Below, piece by piece: positions 1 through 14,000 of a stretch of DNA of 64,000 bases. Under the pieces are notes generated by a model. It saw nothing but the letters and a program-made list of their open reading frames with translations, had not been told where the DNA came from and ran no database searches. Position 1 is the first letter of the stretch. Each line of letters begins with the position of its first letter. The stretch spans positions 3,963,990 to 4,027,989 of the forward strand of contig NC_067286.1 in assembly GCF_020740795.1 (NCBI RefSeq). Direction: 5' to 3'. The DNA is from Apus apus (Eukaryota; Chordata; Aves; Apodiformes; Apodidae). The position numbers were made by a program, and so were the translations under genes.

Positions 1-2042
1 AATGACCTAAAAGCAGCAATTTATTTTTGAGTCAATGTTTTACAACTACACTGAATAAGTTGCTAGAAAGGAGCCCAGCAGATCTGAGGAGATTTGAACT
101 TCATTACCTAAAGCACCTAAAATTTGCTGTTTAAAGTCGTTCCAGCCTTGAATTAATGATTTGCTACTAAAGAAGTGTAAGTTTCTCTATGCACAGGTTT
201 CAATAATTCCAAAGAAGCTATTTGTTCACTATGCCAGTAATATTTTCTCCAAAAGTATGTCTTTATTTAGGTTCTCTGATCCTAAAATAGGGCTTACTGG
301 AGTTTGAAAATACAGGGGTTTTTAAATGTGTGTTGCATTATTTTCTTCTGATAGTCTCACCAAGGGTTTTCCATGTAAACATGTACTATGGAAGACCTTG
401 CAAGTTCAGGCTACATCTGTGCTGTGATGGGGAGGTGAGGCTGCAGCACCCAGCCCCTGGTTTGCCAAGCTTTTCTCTAGCTAGTTGGGGTGTTACCTGC
501 AGTGACCTGTGGGCACAGCAGGTTCCAGCCCACACAAGGCTGTGCAGAAGCATTTAGCACTGATGGTCAATTCTCAGTGGCTTCACTGCTGCTGATATCC
601 AAGCCAGCCCAATCAAAGGTGCCTGATGTGTTCCTGGCACACCAGGATCACGGTTTTGGGGGTTTCTTAAAAATCATTGAAACATAGAATGGGTTGGGTT
701 GGAAAGGACCTTTGGAGGTCATTTCTTCCTACCCCCTGCAGTGAGAGGGGGGGTCTTCAACTAGGTCAGGCTGCTCAGAGCCCCATCCAACCTGACCTTG
801 AATGTTTCCAGGGATGGGGCACCTACCACCTCTCTGGGCAACCCATGCTTGTGTTTCACCACCTTATTGTAAAAATTGTTTTCCTTCTATCTATTCTAAA
901 TGTCCCCTCTTTTGTTTAAAACTATTACCCCTTGCTCTGTGGCTACAGGCCCTGCTAAAAAATGTGTCCCCATCTTTGTAGGCCCCCGTTAAACACAACC
1001 CTTTTAAAAAACAGTGGATAACAATTACAATTACTTCTGAAATACATGTTAATTGAACAGCATCTTCAATTTCAAATTCTTATGCAAGTGTGATGCATCT
1101 TCATGCTCACCACACATCCACAGCTGAAACATATGTGATACAGGAGTATGTGGAAGAATTTGCTTTTGGAAGAAAATGTGTGACTGTCTCTGAAGTCTGC
1201 TGGGGCAGCCTAGTGTTATTTAGCATTATTTCACATGCATGTTTCTCTGTTACGAAGCCAAAGCAGATAATGCTTTGGAAAGATGCAAAACAGACCATTT
1301 CCTCTGGGCTGTTGTTTATAACCCTGGGAGCCCAAGGAAGAGCACTCAGCAGCTGCCATCTGAGCTCTGGTTGATGTGTTTGCCGCTCAAGCACCAGTGG
1401 CTCTTAATAGTGTGGTTTATGGGTATAATTTTCATGGAGGCTGGTAGTGGGCATGTTTACATAAGGGTGGTGGAGTGTGTCACTTCCTACCATATACTTC
1501 TCCTCAGCTGATAACTTTGGTTAGAAACAAGCCATAGTAGCCACAGTTTTATCATGCAGACCACAGCGGATGGTCAGCACGTCCACTTTGTGTCCTCAGA
1601 TAACTAGTTGTGTCTCCTCAGTTTTTCATCACTACAGTCCCCAGGCAGCACCCAAGTGGAAGGAATTTTTTTATTATTTTTTTTTTTCCCACATCACTTT
1701 GGAATGCAAAAACCTGCTCTCTATCCCATGGGAAGCTGAGCATGGGAAGAAGGGAATTGCTGCCCCTCTGAGCCTTGGGCTGCCCCTTATTCATGGAGCC
1801 AGGGCATCAACCTTCCATGGATCAGACTCTGAGGGGCAATGGTTGGCAGGCTGGCAGCCTGTTTTCTTTTTCCTGAAACTAAATTAGGATATTATCTTGG
1901 ACTGAATATGGAGGTGGGAATCCAAAATATGGAATTCCCATTAGAGCTTTTCAAACACAAAAAAAAAGACCTGAAAAATTTTATCTATTTGTCAGGCTGG
2001 TTATAATATACTCACATATTTTCTTCTGTTTTTACTTTATAG
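1..2042 (+). other. NAV2: NAV2 intron, 3' part
   Basis: Intronic DNA leading to the acceptor at 2041-2042. I see no coding exon in it. It holds one CR1 fragment at about 667-1000. The rest is AT-rich unique sequence. Confidence 0.8.
667..1000 (-). repeat. CR1 LINE fragment (3' end)
   Basis: The + strand reads from a catagaatgggttgggttgg start through the ggacc, cctgcagtgag, ccaacctgaccttgaatgt and ccccttgctctgt blocks. This is the reverse complement of a CR1 3' end, so the LINE lies on the minus strand with its 3' terminus near 667. It is 5'-truncated, as most CR1 copies are. Confidence 0.88.
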
Positions 2043-2066
2043 CCTGAAGAGAAGTGCCAGTCAGAG
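2043..2066 (+). CDS. NAV2: NAV2 coding exon, 24-nt microexon
   Basis: Encodes PEEKCQSE, in frame with the next exon. Acceptor tttatag, donor gtaaga. At 24 nt it is within the usual microexon size range (27 nt or less) and can be skipped without a frameshift. Confidence 0.85.
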
Positions 2067-5000
2067 GTAAGAACACATCATGTTTGACAGGCATAAATGT
2101 GCTATCAGGACACTCTGCATTTTGTGTCTTGCTATTTTATTTCTCCATATTATGGTGCAGTAAAGTGCTCTCTTAAAATATATAGATTCGCAAGCTACGA
2201 AGAGAGTTGGATGCATCCCAAGAAAAAGTATCAGCTCTGACGACTCAGTTGACTGCCAATGTGAGTACAACTCTGAGAACACTAACGGGGAATGCACTTA
2301 ATGCACCAACTGCTACCCCAATTTTTTTAAGTGACAAAAAGATGCAATGTGTGTAACATTTGGTTCACATTACCTATGTGTTTAAAAAAGCAACTGCATG
2401 CATGTGGGACTTTTCCAAAATTAACATCCTCTGTCCTACTGACTTGTGTTATGCCTTTCTTTAACTACTAAATTGTAATATTAATTTGGCTTTAGATATA
2501 TGCAAATCATCTTCAAATCTTGGCAGAATATTCAAGGATGGGGTGTTTTTTTATAAATAGTGTCTTGCTTGGACATTTGGGTGGACTAGGATACAGATGA
2601 AAGTAATTATTGGCAGGAATAAAAATTGGTAGAAACATGGATTGAAGCCTATTATATTTTGCTGTTGCATGAATATGTGGGCTAATGGCATGATGGTGGT
2701 AAAAGGGGCTCTGACAACTAATTTAAAGTTATACTTAAAGAGTGGACATTCCTGATTTTTAACCAGTGCAGACAACACTTCTGCTTGTTTTCTCTAAGGA
2801 GTTTTATGAATAAGTAATTTAAGACACTTGGAAAAAAAATAATATTTGAAAGCCAGGAGGCATTGAGGCAATGCTATGTATGTACCTGAGCAAGTTTATT
2901 TGTGAGTTCTGTGCTTCTGCAAAACAGAAGCTTGCTAGAAAAATAAGCAATTCTAGAGTAAATAAGCCACAGATGAATAGTCATCCAACTGGACCATATT
3001 GACATCCTCCTTTGTGGGAATGAATAAACATCAGACCACATGCTACTGAAGAGGACATTCCTGTCCATCAGCTCTCTGAATAGGTGGAACACAAAACTTA
3101 GGATTTGAGGGGGCATCTACTGTGGGAGAATTAAGTTCAGTAAGCTCTTACTCAGCACAGGAGTTAGTAACCTGTCCCCAGGAGAAGTGAATAGCACGTG
3201 CTGCTGTGTGCCTGCCCCAGTTGCTGTTCATTTCCCCAAGAATTTGTGCATGGTTCTTCCCAATGTCTTTGCAGAGAATGTTTTTTTAACATATGCTGCT
3301 GCTGTACATTTTTGTTTGATTAGAGGGAGAGGTTGCCCTAAAAAAGTGAGCATAATTTGTTACGTTGACAATACTCTATAATTGCATCATTCACTGTGCT
3401 AAAATGTTGTAGCTTTTTATTGGTGATATTTAAACTTCTTAGACTTGGACTTGCCCCTTGTTTGTTCATAAATCAGCAACAGTCTGCTGCAGAGATGTTG
3501 TTGTAACTGTCCTAGTAACATATTTGTCCCCAGTCACTTATTTTCAGAGTACATAGTCATTTTCCATGTAAGAGGTCAGGTCTGTTCCCAAAAAAGTGAA
3601 GACTTTTTGTTAATACACTGCTTTATGGACATTTCCTTAATAGAATGTTTTACGTTAGACAATTTAAATTATTTTATTGATTTAATTTATTATTTTTTTC
3701 ATGTATAGACACAGCAGCTTTTGATGCTTCTCAGGCTATCAGGGGCAAGAATTTGAAAAGGTTTCACTCCAGCTAGGAAGTGAAGTTAACTGGTTTCTGT
3801 AGCTCACTGAACAATTTCCCAATAGGAATAATTTCAAGGTGCCTGATCTGGTTTTGAAAGAGCAACTTTTTCTGAAGGTTCAGGTGAAAGCATTAAGGGT
3901 TTGTATCCCACTATGAATCCACACAGTCCCACTTGCCTGTTTATTTTTTACCTTTGCAGAGTATTGCTGAGGGTTCCTGAATATCAGTTTTGTTATTCTG
4001 TGTTCATCTTCCCCAACAGAAGCTTTGCAGTCTGTTTTTTTAAAACAAATATTTAGGTTTTCATATATGTGTAGAGTGAGGGTTTAAATTACTTTGTGCT
4101 GTTTTCTTGCAGTCTCAGCTCTGCTTATTTTCATAGGGGCTGGTGGGAATGAGAGATGCACATCCCCCTGTTATTGTACTGATCATGTTTGTTTTCATTG
4201 TGAATGTGAGAACAGTTATTTAGGATAAGTCAGCTGTGTGCTGCTGCTGAATAAGTCTGGAATAGCTCTGTGAAAGGATTTGCTATTCTGTATATCTTTA
4301 GGTGAGAGAATGTCCTTTTCCCCTTGGAAAGATTTGGCACCATTTTAGTTGTTGTGTGCATAAAAATTATTTTTAATAGAGAAATAAAGTACTATCTGCT
4401 ATAGTTAGTGTAGATTACTATGGCTAATGAGAAAAAAATATATATGCATGTGTATCTTTAAACGAGTGCCATATCATGGCACTAGAAATATAGTTCCCTT
4501 TTATCAAGTTCCTTTCTGTCTTCTCAATCTACTTTTTCTTCCTTTTACTTTTAATTTTTGGCTCTTTACTGATGTTCTTAATATAATCAACATTGGGTTC
4601 TCAGTGCTTCATGGAAAATGAAAATAAAAGTTCATTGGCCAACCACGAGGAAGTTTGGGATGATGTTTAGCAGAGGGACCTTGGTTGCAGGCAATGTGTG
4701 TTCAAGTATTGGAGAAGTGTTTGAGTTAGGTGTAGATACAACAGCTCAAAAGCTTTGTGGCAAGAGTTACCTGAACTGTGTCAGGGTACCTGAAAACTGT
4801 CATTGAGTAGCCTTGAATGTGCTGATAATGGCCCACATAAAAAGTCAAAAGATTACGTCTGGTTTCAAAAATGAACAGCAGGAGATGTTTAGAAATACAG
4901 ATGGATTTGTCTCTTTCTCCTCTTTACGTTTTGTGATAGTAGATCTTTTCATGTCATTGCTTTCAGTAGCTTGGGGACATGGCTAGATGACAAGGGTCAT

Positions 5001-8000
5001 CCTTCCATGCCTTTTTTGTATCAGGAATACTTTCAGATGGCCAGCTGTATTCCCTAAAGTGTCCTTTAAGAGCCTCAGTTACTTCATCTGTGAGATGTTT
5101 CAGAAAAAAACCCACGTCTTTCTATTTCAATAAAGTGGCAGAATGTGTTTTCCATTTAATCATAAAATCCAAGCAGCTTTGAACACCTTAGAAATGTACA
5201 GGAACTGGATTAGTTTGGGATGTGGCTGTTCAAAGGACCTTAACTCCTATGGACCCAGGAGGTGATTTTGTTCTTGATGTATTCTGGACACATTTTACAG
5301 AATGAAAGAGAATTCCAAACCGCAAAAAAATCCTGCTTTGCTGTTGTGTTAGAGTGTGCCTGAGATAACTGGCCTGGCTATTGAAATCGTGGTATCAAAG
5401 AGGTAGATGTAGCAGCCAATTGAGAAGCCACCTCCAGGAGATGTCCTACTGATGTGCCAGGTCACAGCGTTACTCCTACATCTGTGTTCTCGGAAGCCTC
5501 TGGTAGCAGCTGCTGCCAAGCAGGGCATGGTTGGTATCCTAAAACTGCCTCATTTCCTTGTGTGCTACTGGCAGTGGTGGTACACAAAAGGGCTGTCATT
5601 TTCTAAAACTCCAAAATTGGTCCATTACCTTTGGCATTTCCAGTTCCCCCCAGTTAAATGGTTCTTGAGAATTTGTTTTCACAATGTATGCTCTACTCAT
5701 TTGACCTTTTCCAACCCGTGTTATTTTCTCCCTGTCATTTACACAACAAACAATGCAGTGCAGGAGGTGGCCCACTGAATTACCTGCAGAAATATTCTTG
5801 TTTGGGGTGGGGGAAAGAACCAACTACTTCTGTATGGTTTAACTTTCAGGCTCACCTGGTGGCAGCATTTGAGCAGAGCCTGGGGAACATGACAATCAGA
5901 CTGCAGAGCCTGACTATGACAGCAGAACAAAAGGTAAGCTTGAAAACTATCTGGGGAAGTCTTAACTGCTGTTTCCAGCATTGTTGCTCGTGCTCCTCCT
6001 GTAGTTGTGGTGGAAAAAAACCAAACAAACACAGACACTGTTTCCTCAATTGTGGTGATGGAGTAAAATGTAATGAAGATTTGTGTAAAATGCTTGTTTT
6101 CCTCACTGGAACATTGTGGTGGATGATCAGATTTTCTTACAAATTGTTGCATTGGATACTAGTATTGAGAATTGCATATTTTGGTTATAAATTTCTGCCA
6201 AATGCATCTACACATGCATATTCAAGAAAAACACCAAGAAAACCTGTGCAAGAAAGGAAATATTAGGGTTTTGGACAGTATACTTGGACATACATGATTT
6301 CTGTATTACACAGCATGTACATTTTTTTTAGCATGTGCTGTTTTGCAGCCTGCTAGAGGTGGGCTTCCCTGGGTGTACCAAACCTCATTTTCGTCTCCTG
6401 GTACATATATATTCCATAAATTCTCTACCAACTATCAACACTCAGATTGAAATGTGTCTTCTTTGGTGCAAAGATATAATCTGTGTTTTTCAATGAATCA
6501 CCTTTGTTTTTTTTCCCCCCTTCTTGTTCAAGGACTCAGAACTGAATGAGTTAAGGAAGACAATTGAACTACTGAAGAAGCAAAATGCTGCTGCCCAGGC
6601 TGCCATCAATGGAGTCATCAACACACCAGAGCTCAACTGCAAAGGTGAGAAGCAAAAGCACTACATTTAGTGGTGGTGTGGTGCTCATGGAGCTTCAGAC
6701 CTCTTGGTAATAGCTGATGCAACCACAGGAGATCAGCTTTGTCTCATGACCATGCCCTAGTTACTCGTTTTGGTATCGTGTGGGGATTTGAAATGGGTAT
6801 TGGTGTCAATAGGGCAGTCAGTTCTACAGGAGTAAAAGGATGTGCTAGAGACATGAAAAGATGGTTTAACAAAGCTGTTCCACCTTCAGTGTGAGCTCAC
6901 TGAATTTACTATAAGCATGTAGTAATTCACCCATGTAGACACCGATGTCTCAAGGGCAGGTTGGATGGGGCTTGGAGCAACCTGGTCTAGTGGGAGGTGT
7001 CCCTGCCCACGCAGAGGGGTTGGAACTAGATGATCTCTAAGGTCCCTTCCAACTCAAACCATTCTGTGGTTCTATGTGAAGCAGCAGGGAGCAAAGATCC
7101 CCATTTCAGAGCTGTCAGGCACTTGTCTTTATTTTTAGGATTTTCAGGAATTTCCAGTATGAAGTCTGAACGCAGTTGTGTCTTATCTCGCTTATCTTGC
7201 TTCTCCCAGTAATTTACATCAGATTTCTTACATAATTTTGGCATTGCCTCCATTCCCAACCAGGACCTGGAGCTGCTCAAGCCACCGATCTGCGGATCCG
7301 GAGGCAACACTCTTCAGACAGTGTCTCCAGCATCAACAGTGCCACCAGTCACTCCAGTGTGGGAAGCAACATCGAGAGCGACTCAAAGAAAAAGAAGAGG
7401 AAGAACTGGGTGAGTTGATTTCAACAGATTGCGTGAGGTTTATGTAAAATAGTCAGAATGTCCAGGGTGAAACCCAGCTGCTTGGCTCCTCCTTACTCTC
7501 CAGTGCGACAGGTCAGCACAAGGACCGTGCACTGCTTAAATCCTGTGTAAACTCTCTTTTGAAGGCTTAATTGTGTCCTAAGTGATGTATATGCTCGTGT
7601 TGACTCTGCCTAGGATTGAATTTTAGCTTAACAGCCAAAAGGGCAGTCTTAAATTAGAAATAGCTGTCAAAGGTCAGTTCTGGCTAGAAGTAATCTGGTG
7701 TCCAACCCCTCAGGGAAAACTCAATGTCTGTCATAACAACAAATCCACAACAAGACATCATTCCTACTTTTATTTTTCCTTTCAGGCTCGTAGGGCTTTC
7801 TTTTAAGTGAACATGTTAGATACTTTAAGAACTCTTTTTGAACATTTTATGGAGTTCTGCAAAAAAAACCCAACAACAACAGTCTTTAAAAATTTATTGT
7901 GATGAACATTGATTTTGCAAGATGTTGCAATGCTTACCTTCCATTTCCTATTTTTCCTTCTTTGCTCATCATGTACTGTGTGCAAGGTCCCCTGTGCTGG

Positions 8001-11000
8001 AGGAAAGGTACATTATATCAAACTCCATCTTGAATTAGATCCTAACTGCCTTTGTGACCTAGTCAGATTATAGTTTGGACTGAAGTCCTTAGATCGTTTA
8101 TTGTAGCCAGTGAAACAATCCACCCCTTCCTTCCCATTGAATTTATATCTCCCTGGATCTTTTGGGTGTACAGATAAATCTGCATAGCTACAAAATGTGG
8201 TCTGAGCTGGTAAAAGCTTGATTTGTATTTGCACAATAGCCTCTCAGAAATGTTTATGAAACTCCTGAACTGTAAGAAACAGTTTCCTGAGCAGGTTCTT
8301 GTTTTGATTCTCTCTTATCCCAGTGGTTTTATTTTGATTTCTTGCCAGGTCCTTCATAACAGTAATTTTTCCACTCTGCCCTTAAGTAATTGGTTGAATG
8401 GAAACAATGTCATCTCCAAATCCTTCTTATGCTGGGTTATACAGTAGTTACAGATGAAGTAAATTGCTGTAATTTTTAAATTGCTAGTGATTCTTAATTT
8501 GTGATGCAAACTTTTTGTAATCATTAAGCCTTGGTTAAGATAAACACTTTAAATTTTACTTTAGCTCCTCTTCTTTATTACTGTAACCCAGTAGATATCA
8601 TCCTACATCAATCTACACTTCCCATTAATCAGATGACTATTTTTAAAGAAAGCTAAGGAAACATCTCCGTGTTACAAAGAGAAACAGCCGAAGTTTTTAT
8701 GAAGTAGAAGAAACAGGATATGTTGTTATTAAAAATCACTACAACACTGCTGTAAAATTAAACTTGAATATTAATTCAGTAATTTAATAAGAAAATATAT
8801 AAGTTGAGTCTGATTCACACCTTGTTTATTTCACAAATATTGAGAAAGTTCCCAGCCAAGATCTTTATGTTACGTAGAGAAACAACACAGCTGCCAGTTT
8901 GGAGCTGAAACACCAGATCTTCAACATTTCTCACCAAAGGAGTTTTTGTCCAGCTCCAAAAACAACTTTCAGCTCATATTAAGCCAGCCTGTTTACAGCA
9001 TATGATTTGTGATAGCATTAAATGATGTTCACAGAGTAGCCTGAGTTGGAAGGGACCCGTGAGGATCATCAAGTCCAAACCTTGACTTCCCACAGGGCAA
9101 CCTAAAAGTTAAATCTTATATCTAAGAGCATTGTTCAAATGCTTCTTGAACACTAACTGTTGAACTGTAACATTGGGATAACATCAGTTTAATCACTTGA
9201 ATAGTGATTATTGCTGTTGCTTGGAAAATTACAGTCACATGAGAAAAGGTTGTTTTAGTTACAGGTATGTAGAGAATATTCAGTCTTTTCTCCTGTTCCT
9301 GCAATGCAAAAAAAGATATTAACATGTCTGTTAGCCCAAACATTCTGTCTCAGCCAAGGAGAAAAGATAATTTAAGTAGTGAACAGTTCTGGGTCTACTG
9401 TTTCCCTCAAAGAATGCAAAGATGACCGTATGTTGTTTGAAACACCTGGTTTAGGAAAATACAGGGTTCCATGTTTAAAGTAATTGTTCATCTTTGTTGA
9501 TTATTGGTCATGTTTGTCTTAGAAATCCAAAGCCTTCCTTATCACTGGCTTTATCTGTTAAAACATGTCTTTTTTCCTTCCCTCACTTCCTTTTGCTTGC
9601 GCTTCTTCCGGCAGGTTAATGAGGTAAGGAAGACCTACTTCAAAATGTGAGATACAAAGCTAACCCATCCATGTACATGACTAACCTTTTCAGCATCATT
9701 AACCTTGTCTGAGCCACGCCACATTATAGCTGCAAGTTGCTACAACATCACTGTAAAGCTTGTTGCACTGAACTGGACTTGCTGTAAAATAGTTATCTTA
9801 AAAATAGGAAGCATTGGTATTGACCTTATTAATCTCATTAAATAGTTAAGGGGGAAAAAAGCTTTTTTTATTCTGTTTTATTTTTTTTTTAACCCATGTT
9901 AAAATACATGTGAGTCTGGCTGTATTGTTAGGAGAATTTGCATGTTTTGAGTTGCTCTGTGGCTTTTTTGCCTGGTTTCATCCTTAATGATGTGCCTGCT
10001 GTTATGGTCTTGTTTTCTTTCAGTTACGCAGCTCCTTCAAGCAAGCTTTTGGTAAAAAGAAATCTCCCAAGTCAGCATCTTCTCATTCAGATATTGAGGA
10101 GATGACTGATTCTTCATTACCTTCTTCACCAAAGCTACCACACCACAACTCTACTGCTGCAACCCCATTGCTGAGAGCTTCCCATTCCAATTCTCTGTAA
10201 GTAATTTTTAAATTTTTAAGGACAAAATGGTGTGGAAGGCATCTTGCTGCATTGGTAGAGGAAAGGAGAACTGTCATGCTTTGGAGAGATCCAGTGTTTT
10301 CCATGCTAGCTTTGCAGGACATTTCTAGGCCACTTTCTGGAAACAAAAGGGGGCAAGATGTACCTTATACCATCCAGTGCCTGTTGGTTCTTCTGTCTAA
10401 GTATCTGCACATCTGTGTAAGCCCTATGTAAGCTGCTCAGTTACATGCACTGCTAAAACCAGCTGCTGACCATGAGGCCACAGAAGACACGGTGGACCAG
10501 ACAGGATTGTCCTCTAGGCCAAGGCTGGTCTGTCATCACTGATCAGTCCTACTCCCAAACATCACTTACGTTCTCTCCCAGAGAAGGGCTGTGGTTGTGA
10601 AGTATTTTGGGTAAAATCCTCAACCCTGTCATACTGGCAAAAGAATGAGCAAAGATCACACTTTCAACTCCTGCCTGTTTGGCATGTTCTGTAGTCAAAG
10701 GAGATGACAGGCAGAGGACAGAAAAGATGAATTTGTATATCCAGGGAATTAAAGATATGTAAGCTGACTCCCAACACAGTACTTCTGCATTAAGGTCCAG
10801 GAAGCCAAAATCATGGCATTGTTGCTGTGGTATAATTTAGTATTTCCTTGGGGTGCTCTCTCAGCAGAACATGTAGAGTATGAAGGGTATTTATAACCAG
10901 TGTGACCTTGGAGCATAGAATGAATTGGATGTCTTGCTGTTAATGAAACAAGCCAGGCCAACCCTGGGACTTTGTTTTCTGTGGTGGCTAAAGATAGTAC

Positions 11001-14000
11001 ATTGTGTACTAATCTGCAGTGTTGAGTTCTCAAATAAATTCACAAATTCAGCTAAAGGTAAGGATTCACCAGAAATTAAACAACATGGTTTCCTGATACA
11101 GCTGAACTCATCTAACAGCTGGGATGGAGATGATCTGTTCCTCTTTACTTCTGCACCTTCCTAGCCACCTGTGCCTGGTCCTTCCCTTGCAACTGGCTCT
11201 GCTGCCTGTCAGACAGCTCCACTGAGCCTATCCCTCATGCTAAATTATGTGAAGAATAACTGGACAGAAACATGAACAGTTTTTTCTCCAGGTTGCTGGG
11301 TTGGTTCAGCTCAGGCCTGCTCTCACTCTGAGTGCCAGAGCTGGCATAAGACTGGGAGGATGACAACACCCAGGCCAAGAGCAGGCTTGGGGTCAAGGAC
11401 TGAGAAACCAGTGTGTCCTTTGGGGAGTATATTGTATAGGCTCATCTGTAGCACCAAATCATACCCTTCCACTTGTGCGTGATGAGAATGAGATACAGAC
11501 TTCAAAGTCAGGACTTCAGCTCTGCTGCTTGACTCATTTTATGTTGATGGGAAGGTCACAGGCAATCTCGATGCTTTGTTTTGGCTACCTGTGAAATAAA
11601 GCTAAATAATTGTGTTGCTGCACTGTTTTGAGTATAAGCTCACATTTTAGGATGTGTTTGGAAAACTGTGTGAAATAGATTTTTTTTGTTAATTCTACGA
11701 GTAACTTTCTCACTTAAATAGGATAAATAAATACAGAAAGTTGTAAGAGGCAATATTGTGAAACACAGAGTTACCAGAAAATCTTATGGCCTGGTAGATG
11801 TCATGCAAAGCTTCCAGTCTGATTTCTGATCAAATGCTTTTGAGTGAGGACCCAGGCTTGAAGTTTTGCCCATCACTTGTTTTCACTTCGAGAAGTGAAA
11901 ACAATAGCAACAGTTTCCAGCCGTATAATAGCGATGAAATGTTAGTAGCAGAAGATAATCCCCTGTGAATTTTTTGTAAAGCTTCTCCACTCTCTTGAGC
12001 CTCACTTGGCAAGTTTCTGGTGACTACAGAAAATTGTGCTTGAGAAAGCTAAGGCCAGAAAATTGTCAAATAATGACCTCATCTATCGTCAGTCAAAATT
12101 CTTTGTGCGTATGTCTTATCTTGACATGAAAGCCAAAAGGCTAAACATGATAAAAAAGTAAATATGGGAACAGAGGGAAGGCTAGAATAGAAGCAAAAAC
12201 TTGTGTATTTTGGCTTACTGGCTTTTTGGTGGGGAAAACTTCTCTCATTAACCTGATATAGGGAGAAATATTTTAAATGAAATCTCCCTCAAAGCACGCA
12301 GCTGTGTAGCTGATCTTTATATAGATACACTTATGAATGTGCTGAAATGTTACTCACCCAGAGTCTTTTTTTTGTATGAAGAGGGAAGAAAAAAGCCACC
12401 AAAAATTTTTTAAGCATGAGTGCTTGAAAGCGAGCAGGAATTTATCACGCTTCAATAGGTGTAGAGTCCTAAAGCCCTCCAGAACAGTTCAGGGAAACCC
12501 AGCTGTGCACACCTGGTGAGCTTTAAATCTGTCTGTAAACTCATCAATCTCCAACCAACTGCTGTCACTGCCTACACCCCCTTAATTTATTTAGATTTTG
12601 GCTTTAGAAGTTTTCCTTTATGGTAGCTACCATGAAAAAACAAAGGCTGTCCAATAGTAGGTGACTTCCAGAATTCTGTTTCAGATGCTGGTTAAAGAAA
12701 AATCACCCTCAGACATATTTATTTCACTAGTCTCTGGTGTTTCCATGACCTCTTTACTATCTGATTTATGGTATCACTAATCCAAGAAGCAGGAACTGTT
12801 GCCAGCTTGCTACAGAATCAAATGTTTCTTTTCCTCCTTTACTAATAAATGATGGAATAACACTCTTTGAAAAGTAACAAGTGGTCTCACTCAATGTCTA
12901 TTTCTCAATCTTCTCCAGTATTTCTGAGTGCACTGACAGCGAAGCTGAAACAGTCATGCAGTTACGAAATGAGCTGAGAGACAAGGAGATGAAGCTGACT
13001 GATATTCGCCTGGAAGCCCTTAGCTCTGCTCATCAGCTTGACCAGCTGCGCGAGGCCATGAACAGAATGCAGGTAAGAAGTAACCACTCCAGGTACTGCA
13101 GTCTTTGTTGGTGTGTTCAGGATTGGCCAACCTGCTACTCAGTAAAGATCTGAAAGGAGGTAAATCTGAAGTTTTTGGATGCTTGCTAAAGGTTATGTCT
13201 AGTTTTATGCAAATGTTCAACCTTGTACCTTCATTAAAAGTCAGCTCGAACACATGAATTCTGCTGCCCTCATGCTGCAGCTGTAACTGTTTCAACCCTA
13301 GAAACGTACAGGGAGATAATTTTCTTGACTGTCAGCAGCCCCTTCAAGTATTTCCACGTTCTCTGCCTTAAAGTAGCTGCATTTCAGTGTTTAGTGAATT
13401 CCCACACATTTATGCTTTCTAGGATACTTTGGAAAGTGTCATGGAAGGGACATTGTAATAATTAAAAGCATTATTTTATTAAAATAAAATATTGTGAAAA
13501 TGTTGTTTCTGCTAAACCAGTATTTCTTCTGTAGTCACTTCTGTTGCTCTCTTTTTAAGTGTGCCTTCTAACTCCTGACTTGTCTTTTCAAGAGTGAGAT
13601 TGAAAAATTAAAAGCAGAAAATGATCGCCTGAAATCTGAAAACCACGGGAGCTGTAGCCGGGCTCAGTCTCAGGTTTCCATTTCATCTTCTCCAAGACAT
13701 TCAGTGGGTCTCTCTCAACACAGTTTGAACCTCACGGAGTCGACCAGTCTCGGTGAGTTTAATGAGCGAGGCGCTGGGCAGGTTTTATCCTGCACTTGGA
13801 AGATTTGGTTTGGTTAGCCATGGAAAAATGAAAGCATGAAAATTATGAAGAGTTGAGGTGTGGAAATATGTCAGGAGCTGGCACAAAGCCTCCTTTTCAA
13901 ATGTCGTCACGGGTCTGCTACGCCCTGGCTCGGATTTGTCCAATTATGACCTCAGCTGTGTGTTTAAAGCCATTTAATGGTGTACATTTGCCAGGGGATG

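Noticed and set aside
5658..6266. 202-codon open frame on +
   Set aside because: Only the 84-nt NAV2 exon (5850-5933) inside it is real; the rest is intron read-through past a good acceptor and donor.
10920..10960. CR1-like start (gcatagaatgaattgg)
   Set aside because: Only the first few bases resemble a CR1 tail; the following sequence does not continue it.
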